From AC-32 sp963728765 (GTDB lineage Bacteria > Actinomycetota > Thermoleophilia > Gaiellales > Gaiellaceae): a stretch of DNA of 64,000 nt. A program made the position numbers and the translations under genes. Shown here in pieces: positions 57,042 through 64,000 of the stretch (within the stretch, counting starts at the first letter, position 1; each line of letters begins with the position of its first letter). Below the pieces are notes generated by a model. The model had not been told where the DNA came from, did not search any database, and saw nothing but the letters and a program-made list of their open reading frames with translations. The stretch lies in contig CAVSKX010000007.1 in assembly GCA_963728765.1 (NCBI GenBank), positions 51,912-115,911 of the forward strand, given 5' to 3'.

Positions 57042-57577
57042 GAGCGTGCCCGCAGCGCCCGCTCGACGCCGCTCTGGATGTCGGCCGCCTTCACCTCGCC
57101 CGGCACGTGCGCGACCACCGTCCCGCTGCGGTCGATGAAGAACGTCTCCGGCAAGCCGGTCAGGCCGTAGATCGGCGACGTGACGTTGTTGTTGTCGTGG
57201 ACGAGCGGGTAGCGCAGTCCGTACTTGCGCGCGAACTTGCGCGCGTCGCCCGCAAAGTCGTTGACGTCCACGCCGAGGACGACCGCCTTCCCCGAGTACT
57301 GCTTCGCGGCGGCGGCAAGCGCCGGTGCCTCCTGCTTGCACGGGTAGCACCACGAGGCCCAGAAGTTCAGCACCACGACCTTGCCGCGCAGCGAGGCAAG
57401 CTGCAGCTGCCCGGGCTTGTCGATCCGGTTGAGGGTGAAGTTCGGCGCCTCACCGCCGACCTTGGCCTTCTTGCCGCTGCCGTGGGCGAGCTTCCAGACG
57501 AGCAGCGCCAGCAGCAGGGCCACGAGCCCGACGGCCAACACCTGTGCGCCGAGCTTCAAGCGTCCCGTCATGAACAC
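57038..57577 (-). CDS. TlpA/ResA-type membrane thioredoxin
   Basis: 179 residues. N-terminal membrane anchor (12-30), thioredoxin domain with active site W-C77-Y-P-C80 and PETFFIDRSGTVV. It reduces apocytochrome disulfides outside the membrane with electrons from CcdA. GTG at 57577 or ATG 57571. Overlaps ccmH by 4 nt. Confidence 0.92.
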   Translation of the reverse strand: MFMTGRLKLGAQVLAVGLVALLLALLVWKLAHGSGKKAKVGGEAPNFTLNRIDKPGQLQLASLRGKVVVLNFWASWCYPCKQEAPALAAAAKQYSGKAVVLGVDVNDFAGDARKFARKYGLRYPLVHDNNNVTSPIYGLTGLPETFFIDRSGTVVAHVPGEVKAADIQSGVERALRARS

Positions 57578-58561
57578 CTAGGCCGAGACGATGAAGACCG
57601 TCGTCCCGATCGTGACGTGATTGAACAGCCACTCGGCGTCGGATATGTGCATCCGGATGCAGCCGTGCGAGGCGGAGTAGCCGATCGACGCGTCGTCGGG
57701 GGTGCCGTGGATGCCCACACCACCGGCCGAGAGCCCCATCCAGCGCGTGCCGAGCGGGTTGCCAGGGCCCGGCGGGATCGGCTTCTGCCCCTTGGCCCAG
57801 TCGGAGTTCGGCGGGTACCACCACGGGTTGCGCCACTTGACGACGACGTGCCAGCGGCCGAGCGGCGTCGGGTACCGCGATTGGCCCGTGGCGACGCCGA
57901 AGACGCGCCACGGGCGGGCTCCCTTGTAGAGGTAGAGCCGGTTCGAGCCTCGCCGGATCACGATTACCGGACCGAACGACGCGGGCGTCACCGTCGGCTC
58001 GAGCGGCGTGAACTGCAGGTTCAGGAGCGGCCTTGTGTTCGTCACGAGCGCCGTGAAGATCGCGTCCGTCGCGCGCGTGCGCCGCAGCGCGCGACCGGCC
58101 TGCGGCTTCGTCACCCTTGGGCGGAGGCCGCTCAGGATGAGCTTCGAGTCGACCGTCTTCCGGTCGAAGCGCCTTGCGACGGCGTCGAGGTAGCGGTTCG
58201 TGCCGCGGCGGTTGAGGATCACGCGCAGCTTCAGCTCCGTCCCGGCGGGAGCGGCGAGCGCGCGCTTCACCGCGGCTCGGACGGCGGCCATCGCACCGAT
58301 CTTCGCGGGAGCAAGCGCGAGACGGTGGCGAGGCACCGCGAGCGTGAGCGGGCGCGCGAACGACTCGGTCACCGCCTGGTACGCCTCACCTTCGGTGAAG
58401 TTGCCGACGTCGACGCCGGAGATGGTCACGCCCGGCGCGATCAGCTGCGGCGCGGTCGTGGTCGTGCCCGTGGAGGTGGTCGCCGCGACGACGCCCGCGG
58501 AGAGGCCGCCGGCGGCGAGAAGACCGAGCGCGAACGGGATTGCGAGAGCCGCTTTTCGCAT
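57578..58561 (-). CDS. L,D-transpeptidase (YkuD)
   Basis: 327 residues. N-terminal signal/anchor (8-28), a peptidoglycan-binding-like or YoaR-type domain (about 50-200) and the catalytic YkuD domain with the motif H-G in GVGIHGTPD and SHGCIRM, catalytic C301. Cross-links peptidoglycan stem peptides outside the cell. Directly precedes tlpA with no gap. Confidence 0.9.
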   Translation of the reverse strand: MRKAALAIPFALGLLAAGGLSAGVVAATTSTGTTTTAPQLIAPGVTISGVDVGNFTEGEAYQAVTESFARPLTLAVPRHRLALAPAKIGAMAAVRAAVKRALAAPAGTELKLRVILNRRGTNRYLDAVARRFDRKTVDSKLILSGLRPRVTKPQAGRALRRTRATDAIFTALVTNTRPLLNLQFTPLEPTVTPASFGPVIVIRRGSNRLYLYKGARPWRVFGVATGQSRYPTPLGRWHVVVKWRNPWWYPPNSDWAKGQKPIPPGPGNPLGTRWMGLSAGGVGIHGTPDDASIGYSASHGCIRMHISDAEWLFNHVTIGTTVFIVSA

Positions 58562-58573
58562 CGCGCCGAGAGT

Positions 58574-59275
58574 CTAGCCAGCGAAAATGCGAGGATCGTT
58601 CGTCACCACGCCGTCGACTCCGAGGCGATCGAGCCACGGAACGACCTCCGGATCGTCGACCGTCCACGCGAGCACCGGCGCGCCCAGGGCGTGGCAGCGC
58701 GCGACCACCGCCGGCGTGATCACCTCCCAGTAGAGCACCGCCGCCGTTGCGCGAGCCGAGCGCAGAAGCGCGCCGATCCGGTGCGGCAGCGCCCGCTTCA
58801 GCGCCTTCACCACGACGCGCGCGGGCGGGTGGAAGATCGGGTTCTTCGTGAGGCCCGTACGGTCCTGCGGGTACGTCTTGCCGAGCCGCAGCGCGGGCTC
58901 GACGCCGTTGAGCGCCCGGAGCGTCGCCGCGCGGAACGAGCTCACGACGGTGCGGTCGACGACGCCGTGGCGCCGCAGCGCGGCCGCGACCGCAGGCTCG
59001 GCTCCCCGCGCCTTGAGGTCGAGGTGTACGTCGGCTCGGGTGCCGCGCAGGAACTCGAGCACGTCGTCGAGGGACGGCAGCTCGTGCGCCGCCTGCGGAC
59101 GGTCGTGGACGACGACGAGCGCGCCGTCGACCGCGTGCACGTCGAACTCCACCAGGTCGCAGCCGAGCTCGACCGCGAGCGCGATCGCCTCGAGCGAGTT
59201 CTCCGGCGCCAACGCCGCCGCGCCCCGGTGGCCGATCCGCAGCAGGCGGCCGTCGCGCCGCCCGAGGTCGATCAC
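58574..59275 (-). CDS. Glycerophosphodiester phosphodiesterase
   Basis: 233 residues with IGHRGAAALAPENSLEAI (H16, E25), EFDVHAVDGALVVVHD and the second acidic pair near HLDLKAR. Hydrolyses glycerophosphodiesters to glycerol 3-phosphate and alcohol. Start GTG 59275 overlaps the phosphatase stop (GTGA), so it is translationally linked to the large phosphatase. Confidence 0.9.
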   Translation of the reverse strand: MIDLGRRDGRLLRIGHRGAAALAPENSLEAIALAVELGCDLVEFDVHAVDGALVVVHDRPQAAHELPSLDDVLEFLRGTRADVHLDLKARGAEPAVAAALRRHGVVDRTVVSSFRAATLRALNGVEPALRLGKTYPQDRTGLTKNPIFHPPARVVVKALKRALPHRIGALLRSARATAAVLYWEVITPAVVARCHALGAPVLAWTVDDPEVVPWLDRLGVDGVVTNDPRIFAG

Positions 59276-61923
59276 GCGCGCTTGACGACGACCACCGCGC
59301 AGTCGTCCGCCAGCTCGCCCGCAAAGGCACGGCAGTCCTCGACCACCGCCTCCGCCAGCTCCTGGGCCGGCAGCGACGCGCTCGCGAGGAGCGCCGCGTC
59401 CAGACGCTCCTCACCGTAAAGCTCGCCGTCCCGGCGAGCCTCGAGCAGTCCGTCCGTGAAGAGCACCGCGGTGTCGCCGGGCTCCAGGCGCACGCTCTCG
59501 GCCGGGTACTCCTGCTCCTCGGCGATCCCGAGGGCGAGGCCGCGAACACCCAGCGGTTCGGGGGCACCGCCATCCGCACGCACAATCCTCGGCGGCGGAT
59601 GCCCTGCGCTCGCGCAGGCGAGGTCGCCGCTCTTCCCGTCGGCGGTGACGAACAGCATCGTGATGAACTTGCCCTCCGCGATCTCCTCGAGCACGACTTC
59701 GTTCGCCGCGCGCAGGAAATCGCCGGGCTCGGAGTGCTCGCGCGCGAGCGAGCGGAAGACGAACTTGGCCATCGCCATGTCGGCCGCGGCGTCGATCCCG
59801 TGACCCGTGACGTCGCCGAGCACGACCGCGAGCTGCCCGTAGTCGAGCTCGAGAAAGTCGTAGACATCGCCGCCAACGTCCATCCGTGCGGAGGACGCGT
59901 AGACGGCGCCGACGTCGAGGCCCCGCGCCTGCGGGCTCGAGCGAGGGAGCAGCGAGCGCTGCATCGACTCGGCGAACTGCGTCTGCTGCTGGTAGAGGCG
60001 CGCGTTGTCGAGGGCGAGCGCCGCCTGGCCGGCGATCGACGTTGCCCCGTCGAGCACCTCGGCGCCGATCGGCCGGTCCGGGTCGAGCGAGACGAGTGTC
60101 AGCGTCCCGAGGATCTCCGCCTGCGTTGCCAGCGGGATCACGGCCGCCGACGAGCCGCGCTCGAGAAACGGCACGAGCGGCTCGTGCGCGGCGCCGAGGG
60201 CCCTGGCCGTCCGCCCGTCGAGGACGACCGCGTGCCCGCTGCGGAACGCGCGCGGCGCCACAGGCGTCAGCGGCTGCGGCAGCGAGAGGATCGCGCGCAT
60301 CGACTCCCGTAGGCGCTCTTCTCGCACGTTCAGGGCGACGGGGACGAGCGCGTCGCCGCGCGCGTCGGGCATGCGCAGGACGGCCGCGTCCACGTGCAGC
60401 GTCTCGACGATCGTGCGCGTCACCGCCTCGAGGGTCTGGTCGAGCGAGAGGCTCTCGGAGAACGTGCTCGAGATGTCGTAGAGCGCGCGCAGGCGCCGCG
60501 TGGCTTCACGCTCGGCGTCCAGCGCCTCCCTCCGCGCGTCGTCGGCTCGCTTGGTGCGCTCGTGCAGGCGCGCGTTCTCCACGGCGACGGCGAGCTGCGC
60601 GGCGAGCGCGAGCAGCAGCTCCTCCTCGTACTCGGACAGCTCGCGGCCCGCGTGCGGGTAGACCGCGAGCACACCGATCAGCTCGTCGCGCGCGCGCAGC
60701 GGGACGGCGATCGCCGCCCCGATGCCGATCTCCTCGAGCACGTCCTGGACGCCCCGGAGCCGCGTGTCGGTGGCCGCGTACGGGATCCCGAGCAGCCCGC
60801 GGACGTGGGCGGGCGCGAGCAACAGCTCGAGCAGACGCTCCGCCACGCGGACGTGTGGCCCGGTCAGGCCACGCTCCGCCGCCGGCTCGAGCCGCTGTGC
60901 GCGCTCTTCGGCCAGGTAGACGGCGAGCCGCTCCGCGCCGAGCAGGTCGGCAACGTGCTCGATCGCGGTCTGCAGCGTGTGCGAGAGCGACAGCTGCGCG
61001 ATCGCCTGGCCAACGATGGTCAACAGCGCCCGCGTGCGCTCGAGCTCCACGGTCAGCGTCTCGCGCCGCTCGCCGGCCCGCAGTGCGTGGGCCGCTCGCA
61101 CCGCGAAGATGCCGAGGCGCTCGAGCAGCGGGTCGCCGCGGTCCGGCTCCTCGTCTAGCAGCAGCTGCAACGCGCCCTGCGGCGGCTCGCCGAGCTGCAG
61201 GGTCACCAGCGCGCCACCGTCTTCGGCCGGCTCGAGCGAGAGCGAGCCTGGGCCGCCGCGGGAGCGCTGCACCGCGTCGAGCCCCGCGGCGGTCTCGAGC
61301 GCGCTTCCCGACAGCGCCGACAGCACCGGGCCCTGCGGTTCGTAGCGCCACACGAGGCAGGCGCGGGCGCCGGCCGCCTCGGCCGCGAGTGTCGCGACCT
61401 GGTCGGCGGCCCGCGTCTCGTCCGAGCCCGCCGCGAGCGCGTCGCCTGCCAGGCCCAGGAGATCCGTCGCCGTGACCGCGGTGTCGCCGTGCCCGAACGC
61501 TCGGCGCGCGAGCGCGACGTTCTCCGCGGCCGCCGCCGCGAGCCGCCGCTCGCGCTCGCCGAACTCGCTCCGGCGGCGAAGCAGCTCGAGCGACCCGACG
61601 AGCGCCCCTCCGTCCATGACCGGCAGCTGCAGCACATCCCTCGCTCCCAGCCGCTCGGCGATGCGCCGCAGGGGCGGCGGCAGCTGCGGCGGCTCGCCGT
61701 TCTCGCCGGCGGCCACCGTGTCCGGATCGAGGCGCGAGCCCTCGAGCTCCGCCCGCAGCGCCGCCGACGCAGCGTGCACTGCGCGCGCGGTCAGCCCACC
61801 GGAGTCGTCCAGCAGGCGGGCGACGACGATGTCCGCGCCGGCGATCTCCGCCGTCCGCTCGACGATCGTCACGAGGGCCGCATCAAACCCCCCGACTCCG
61901 GATATCTCCCTGGCCACGGCCAT
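59272..61923 (-). CDS. Multi-GAF SpoIIE/PP2C-type serine phosphatase
   Basis: 883 residues. Several GAF domains (about 10-150, 150-290, 320-460 and 490-650) separated by helical linkers, then the SpoIIE phosphatase (about 680-883) with GDVYDFLEL, VLGDVTGHGIDAA, FITMLFVT, TAVLFTDGLLEAR and ADDCAVVVV; the metal aspartates are present. It is an environmental sensor that dephosphorylates anti-sigma antagonists in related systems. No anti-sigma partner lies nearby. Start ATG 61923. Confidence 0.92.
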   Translation of the reverse strand: MAVAREISGVGGFDAALVTIVERTAEIAGADIVVARLLDDSGGLTARAVHAASAALRAELEGSRLDPDTVAAGENGEPPQLPPPLRRIAERLGARDVLQLPVMDGGALVGSLELLRRRSEFGERERRLAAAAAENVALARRAFGHGDTAVTATDLLGLAGDALAAGSDETRAADQVATLAAEAAGARACLVWRYEPQGPVLSALSGSALETAAGLDAVQRSRGGPGSLSLEPAEDGGALVTLQLGEPPQGALQLLLDEEPDRGDPLLERLGIFAVRAAHALRAGERRETLTVELERTRALLTIVGQAIAQLSLSHTLQTAIEHVADLLGAERLAVYLAEERAQRLEPAAERGLTGPHVRVAERLLELLLAPAHVRGLLGIPYAATDTRLRGVQDVLEEIGIGAAIAVPLRARDELIGVLAVYPHAGRELSEYEEELLLALAAQLAVAVENARLHERTKRADDARREALDAEREATRRLRALYDISSTFSESLSLDQTLEAVTRTIVETLHVDAAVLRMPDARGDALVPVALNVREERLRESMRAILSLPQPLTPVAPRAFRSGHAVVLDGRTARALGAAHEPLVPFLERGSSAAVIPLATQAEILGTLTLVSLDPDRPIGAEVLDGATSIAGQAALALDNARLYQQQTQFAESMQRSLLPRSSPQARGLDVGAVYASSARMDVGGDVYDFLELDYGQLAVVLGDVTGHGIDAAADMAMAKFVFRSLAREHSEPGDFLRAANEVVLEEIAEGKFITMLFVTADGKSGDLACASAGHPPPRIVRADGGAPEPLGVRGLALGIAEEQEYPAESVRLEPGDTAVLFTDGLLEARRDGELYGEERLDAALLASASLPAQELAEAVVEDCRAFAGELADDCAVVVVKRA

Positions 61924-61963
61924 CTTCCGACCCGCCGCAAGTATGGCCTACTAGACTCCCCGC

Positions 61964-62191
61964 GTGGCCCTGCCCGAGCGACAGCGCGTCGAGGAGGAGT
62001 TGCTCGACCCGACGGCGATCTCCCGGAACTACCGCCGCCAACGGATCAAGCGCCGCCACCGGGAAGAGCGGGCTTACCAGCGCAATCTCGCACGCCTCCG
62101 GTTCTGGCTCGCGTTGGCCGCGGTGATCGCGACCAGCGTCGGGCTCGCGATCGTGATCTGGAACGAGATCCAGCGGCTCTTCGGGCTCTAG
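61964..62191 (+). CDS. Small single-pass membrane protein (75 aa)
   Basis: 75 residues with a very basic N-terminal half (NYRRQRIKRRHREERAYQRN) and one membrane helix at about 47-64 (WLALAAVIATSVGLAIVIW). GTG at 61964 stands 6 nt after TAGACT, so it may be leaderless. Operon with the next gene is possible (26-nt gap). Function unknown. Confidence 0.65.
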   Translation: MALPERQRVEEELLDPTAISRNYRRQRIKRRHREERAYQRNLARLRFWLALAAVIATSVGLAIVIWNEIQRLFGL

Positions 62192-62217
62192 CCGCCGACT
62201 TCGCCCATACTGCCCCT

Positions 62218-62703
62218 GTGGAGACGCCCGAGCCCTTCCAGGTCGAGGAGCGCGACGAGCCTTACTACGAGCCCGAAGAGGCGTTCGTCCGTCCCGCAGG
62301 CGGGTTCTGGTCGCTCGGGAGGCGGGTCACCTGGGTGGCGGCACTGGTGCTCATGCTTTCGTCGTTCACCGGCTGGTACTCGGGCTCGAGCGAGTCCGGA
62401 CCGACCGTGTCCGTGATTGCCTGGCACACCGGCGTGCTGGGCAAGCTCATCTTGTTCGTCGGGCTCGTGCTGCTCGCGCTGGCGGCACTGCGCGAGTTCG
62501 GTTTCGAGCTGCCGCCGGCGATCCCCGAAAGCCTCGTCGTGATCGCGCTCGGCTCTCTCGCGACGATCTTCGTCCTCATCCGCCTGATCGACATCCCCGA
62601 CTCGATCGTCGCCGCCGGCCGCGGGATCGGCATCTGGATCAGCCTTCTTGCGGCGCTCGGAGTGATCGGCGGGGGGCTTCTAACAGCCTCAGAAGAGCTA
62701 TAG
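62218..62703 (+). CDS. Four-helix membrane protein (161 aa)
   Basis: 161 residues: acidic disordered N-terminus with several EP/YEPEE motifs, then four membrane helices from about residue 38 to the end. GTG at 62218, with CATACT 6 nt upstream. No named family recognised. Its last 65 nt overlap the convergent PAP2 gene. Confidence 0.7.
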   Translation: METPEPFQVEERDEPYYEPEEAFVRPAGGFWSLGRRVTWVAALVLMLSSFTGWYSGSSESGPTVSVIAWHTGVLGKLILFVGLVLLALAALREFGFELPPAIPESLVVIALGSLATIFVLIRLIDIPDSIVAAGRGIGIWISLLAALGVIGGGLLTASEEL

Positions 62704-63175
62704 CGACCAGCGTTCCGAGCACTGCGCCTCCGATGACGTCGAGAGGCCAGTGGACGCCGACGTAGACCCGCGACCAGGCCACCAGCGTGGCCAGCACGTA
62801 CGCCGGGATGGCCAGGCGTCGCGAGCCCCATGCGATCACGGTCGCGGCCGCGAAAGCCGTCGCCGCGTGGCCGGACGGAAAGGCACCGGAGTGCGGCACG
62901 CCGACGAGTGGCCTCGGGTCCGAGTACACGAGCGGTGGTCGGTCGCGGCCGATCCACTGGCGCAGGAGGAGAGAGAGCCCGTCTGCCGCGAGGGTCGCGG
63001 TGACGAGGGCGACGAAGAACCACGGGCGGCGCCAGAGGATCGCCAGCACCGCGCCGATGACGATGAAGATCGCCCCGTCGGTCGCGATCCGCGTCAGGTC
63101 GACGACCGGTGTGTTCAGCCACTCGACGCGGTGGAGGACGACCCAGCGCTCGAGGTGGCGGTCGAGTCGGATCAG
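62639..63175 (-). CDS. PAP2-family membrane phosphatase, probably CTG-initiated
   Basis: 178 residues with the lipid-phosphatase motifs: RQWIGRDRPPL, PSGHAATAFAAA and SRVYVGVHWPLD (His, Arg, Asp complete). The normal PAP2 N-terminus IRLDRHLERWVVLHRVEWLN lies upstream of GTG 63049, and this stretch contains no ATG, GTG or TTG after an in-frame TAA. A CTG at 63175 overlaps the stop of the HTH-receiver gene (CTGA), matching the stop-start overlap style elsewhere, so it is taken as start. If instead GTG 63049 is used the N-terminal 42 residues are lost. Confidence 0.75.
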   Translation of the reverse strand: MIRLDRHLERWVVLHRVEWLNTPVVDLTRIATDGAIFIVIGAVLAILWRRPWFFVALVTATLAADGLSLLLRQWIGRDRPPLVYSDPRPLVGVPHSGAFPSGHAATAFAAATVIAWGSRRLAIPAYVLATLVAWSRVYVGVHWPLDVIGGAVLGTLVAIALLRLLEAPRRSLRAPQEG

Positions 63176-63753
63176 GAGGAGAGGAGCTGCTTGGTCTTAT
63201 CGATCAGCTGGCCCGGGTCGAACGGCTTCCCGATGAACCCGGTCGCGCCGCGCTCGGCAATCTCGTCCGCCGTGGCCGCGTCGGCCTGGCCGCTGAACAT
63301 CACGACCGGAATTGCCTCGCCTTGCCGCTCCTGCAGCTGCCGCAGCATCTCCCAGCCGTCGACCTGCGGCATCATCACGTCGAGGAGCACGAGGTCGGGC
63401 CGCGCCTCCTCGACCACCCGCAGGCCCTCCTCGACGTTGCCAGCCTCGCGTACGTCATAGCCCTCGGCCTCGAGGTTGACCCGGACGTACTCCCGCACCT
63501 GCTCGTCGTCGTCGACGATCAGCACGAGCGGTCCCTCGCTCGGGCCCGGGCCGGAGCTCTGGAGGAACGCGTCGAGGTCGTCACGGCGGTAGCGGCGATG
63601 GCGGCCGGGCGTGTAGAAGGCGCGCACGCGGCCGGTGTCCGACCACTTGCGGATCGTGCTCTGCGCCACCCCCAGGTAGCGGGCGGCTTCACCGAGCGTG
63701 AGCCACTGCGGCTCCCCCGAGGCACTCTGGCGACTGGATCGCTCACGGGCCAT
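63172..63753 (-). CDS. Excisionase-type HTH fused to receiver domain
   Basis: 193 residues. Residues 15-65 are a MerR/excisionase-family DNA-binding domain (LTLGEAARYLGVAQSTIRKW, YTPGRHRRYRRDDLDAFL); residues 75-193 a receiver with D81-D83, phosphoacceptor D125 and Lys in IGKPFDPG. The DNA-binding part precedes the receiver, the reverse of normal regulators. Ends in CTGA with PAP2. Promoter of 40 nt from the next gene. Confidence 0.85.
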   Translation of the reverse strand: MARERSSRQSASGEPQWLTLGEAARYLGVAQSTIRKWSDTGRVRAFYTPGRHRRYRRDDLDAFLQSSGPGPSEGPLVLIVDDDEQVREYVRVNLEAEGYDVREAGNVEEGLRVVEEARPDLVLLDVMMPQVDGWEMLRQLQERQGEAIPVVMFSGQADAATADEIAERGATGFIGKPFDPGQLIDKTKQLLSS

Positions 63754-63793
63754 CCGGTCCGAATCTACCCAAAGCTCATCGTTCCTAACACGC

Positions 63794-64000
63794 CTAGGGC
63801 GCCGTGACGGTGACAGTCTGCGAGGCTGGCGGCAGCGTGAACGTCTGGTCCTGCGTCACGGTCGAGCCCTGCCGCGGATTGTCCTCGAGGGCCTGTCCGA
63901 GGGCGATGCCGACCACGAACACGAGCACGAGCACGACCACCCAGATCACACGACGGCGGGTGGAGCTCTTCTTGCGCCGGCGTCGCTCGCGCGTGCTCAA
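63794..64000 (-). CDS. Small membrane protein reaching the window edge
   Basis: 68 residues visible: a basic start STRERRRRKKSSTRRR, a membrane helix (VIWVVVLVLVFVVGIALG) and an outer tail rich in Thr, Gln and Val. A TTG lies at the very edge (63998-64000), so the true start may be beyond the window. Function unknown. Confidence 0.55.
   Translation of the reverse strand: MSTRERRRRKKSSTRRRVIWVVVLVLVFVVGIALGQALEDNPRQGSTVTQDQTFTLPPASQTVTVTAP

Noticed and set aside
1..64000. CRISPR arrays, insertion sequences, prophage or integrase signatures
   Set aside because: No regularly spaced repeats, no transposase or integrase motifs and no terminal inverted repeats were seen; the only tandem repeat of note is inside the FAD gene.

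Overview
The window is very GC-rich bacterial DNA, with many GTG and a few TTG starts and genes packed with 1-4 nt overlaps. An aggregate of features points to a high-GC actinobacterium: an actinobacterial CysO-CysM-Mec sulfur pathway, a Tad pilus locus, DUF1707 and DUF192 proteins, a LexA-type box of the CGAAC-N4-GTTC form, and -10 hexamers lying 6-10 nt before start codons. My impression from protein style is the class Thermoleophilia (Gaiellales/Solirubrobacterales). That placement is inference; no rRNA or tRNA gene was seen to confirm it. No gene-free stretch exceeds about 270 nt, and no transposon, CRISPR array or integration site was recognised.

Layout. 1-1259: the 3'-truncated acyl-CoA dehydrogenase operon with a DUF192 protein. 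1360-2069: two small membrane proteins. 2077-11883: a Tad pilus locus (flp, tadE, tadG-like, cpaB, cpaE, cpaF, a vWA-TadB fusion and tadC on the minus strand; a prepilin peptidase on the plus strand). 11872-13800: two divergent, near-identical NarL-type response regulators, each next to a small protein of one apparent family. 13797-24185: a mixed accessory stretch with DUF1326, VOC proteins, an adenylate cyclase, a secreted cupredoxin, a LAL regulator, DUF2182, DUF899 and a LacI regulator. 24206-27023: a LacI-type operator pair, a 60-aa protein, an amidohydrolase and an ATP-grasp ligase. 27097-34293: high-affinity phosphate uptake (pstC-pstA-pstB-phoU-pstS, a second divergent pstS) with a sensorless kinase and an OmpR-type regulator.

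34370-37582: arsenic detoxification (arsC, aquaglyceroporin, a second low-MW phosphatase-type reductase, arsM, two arsR). 37643-42568: an HD-like protein, HxlR regulator, M20 peptidase, primary sigma factor and TPR protein. 42629-45423: rhodanese-MoeB, CysO, CysM and Mec, which together read as a sulfur-carrier route to cysteine. 45503-49784: cupredoxin, CorC, MBL-fold hydrolase, DUF1707 and a LexA-boxed radical SAM gene. 49788-54772: a decayed cupin, a two-component pair, an FAD oxidoreductase with a 24-bp tandem repeat, an extradiol-type dioxygenase and a ferredoxin. 54801-64000: cytochrome c/thiol-redox genes (ccdA, ccmH, tlpA), L,D-transpeptidase, glycerophosphodiesterase, a large GAF-SpoIIE phosphatase, small membrane proteins, PAP2 and an HTH-receiver fusion.

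The most unusual items are the vWA-TadB fusion, the twin regulators beside the pilus locus, the inverted-order rhodanese-MoeB at the head of the CysO operon, the LexA box overlapping the -10 of a leaderless radical SAM gene, the in-frame 24-bp repeat in the FAD enzyme, two gene remnants (DUF2182 and cupin), and repeated tail-to-tail gene pairs that share one CTAG stop palindrome.
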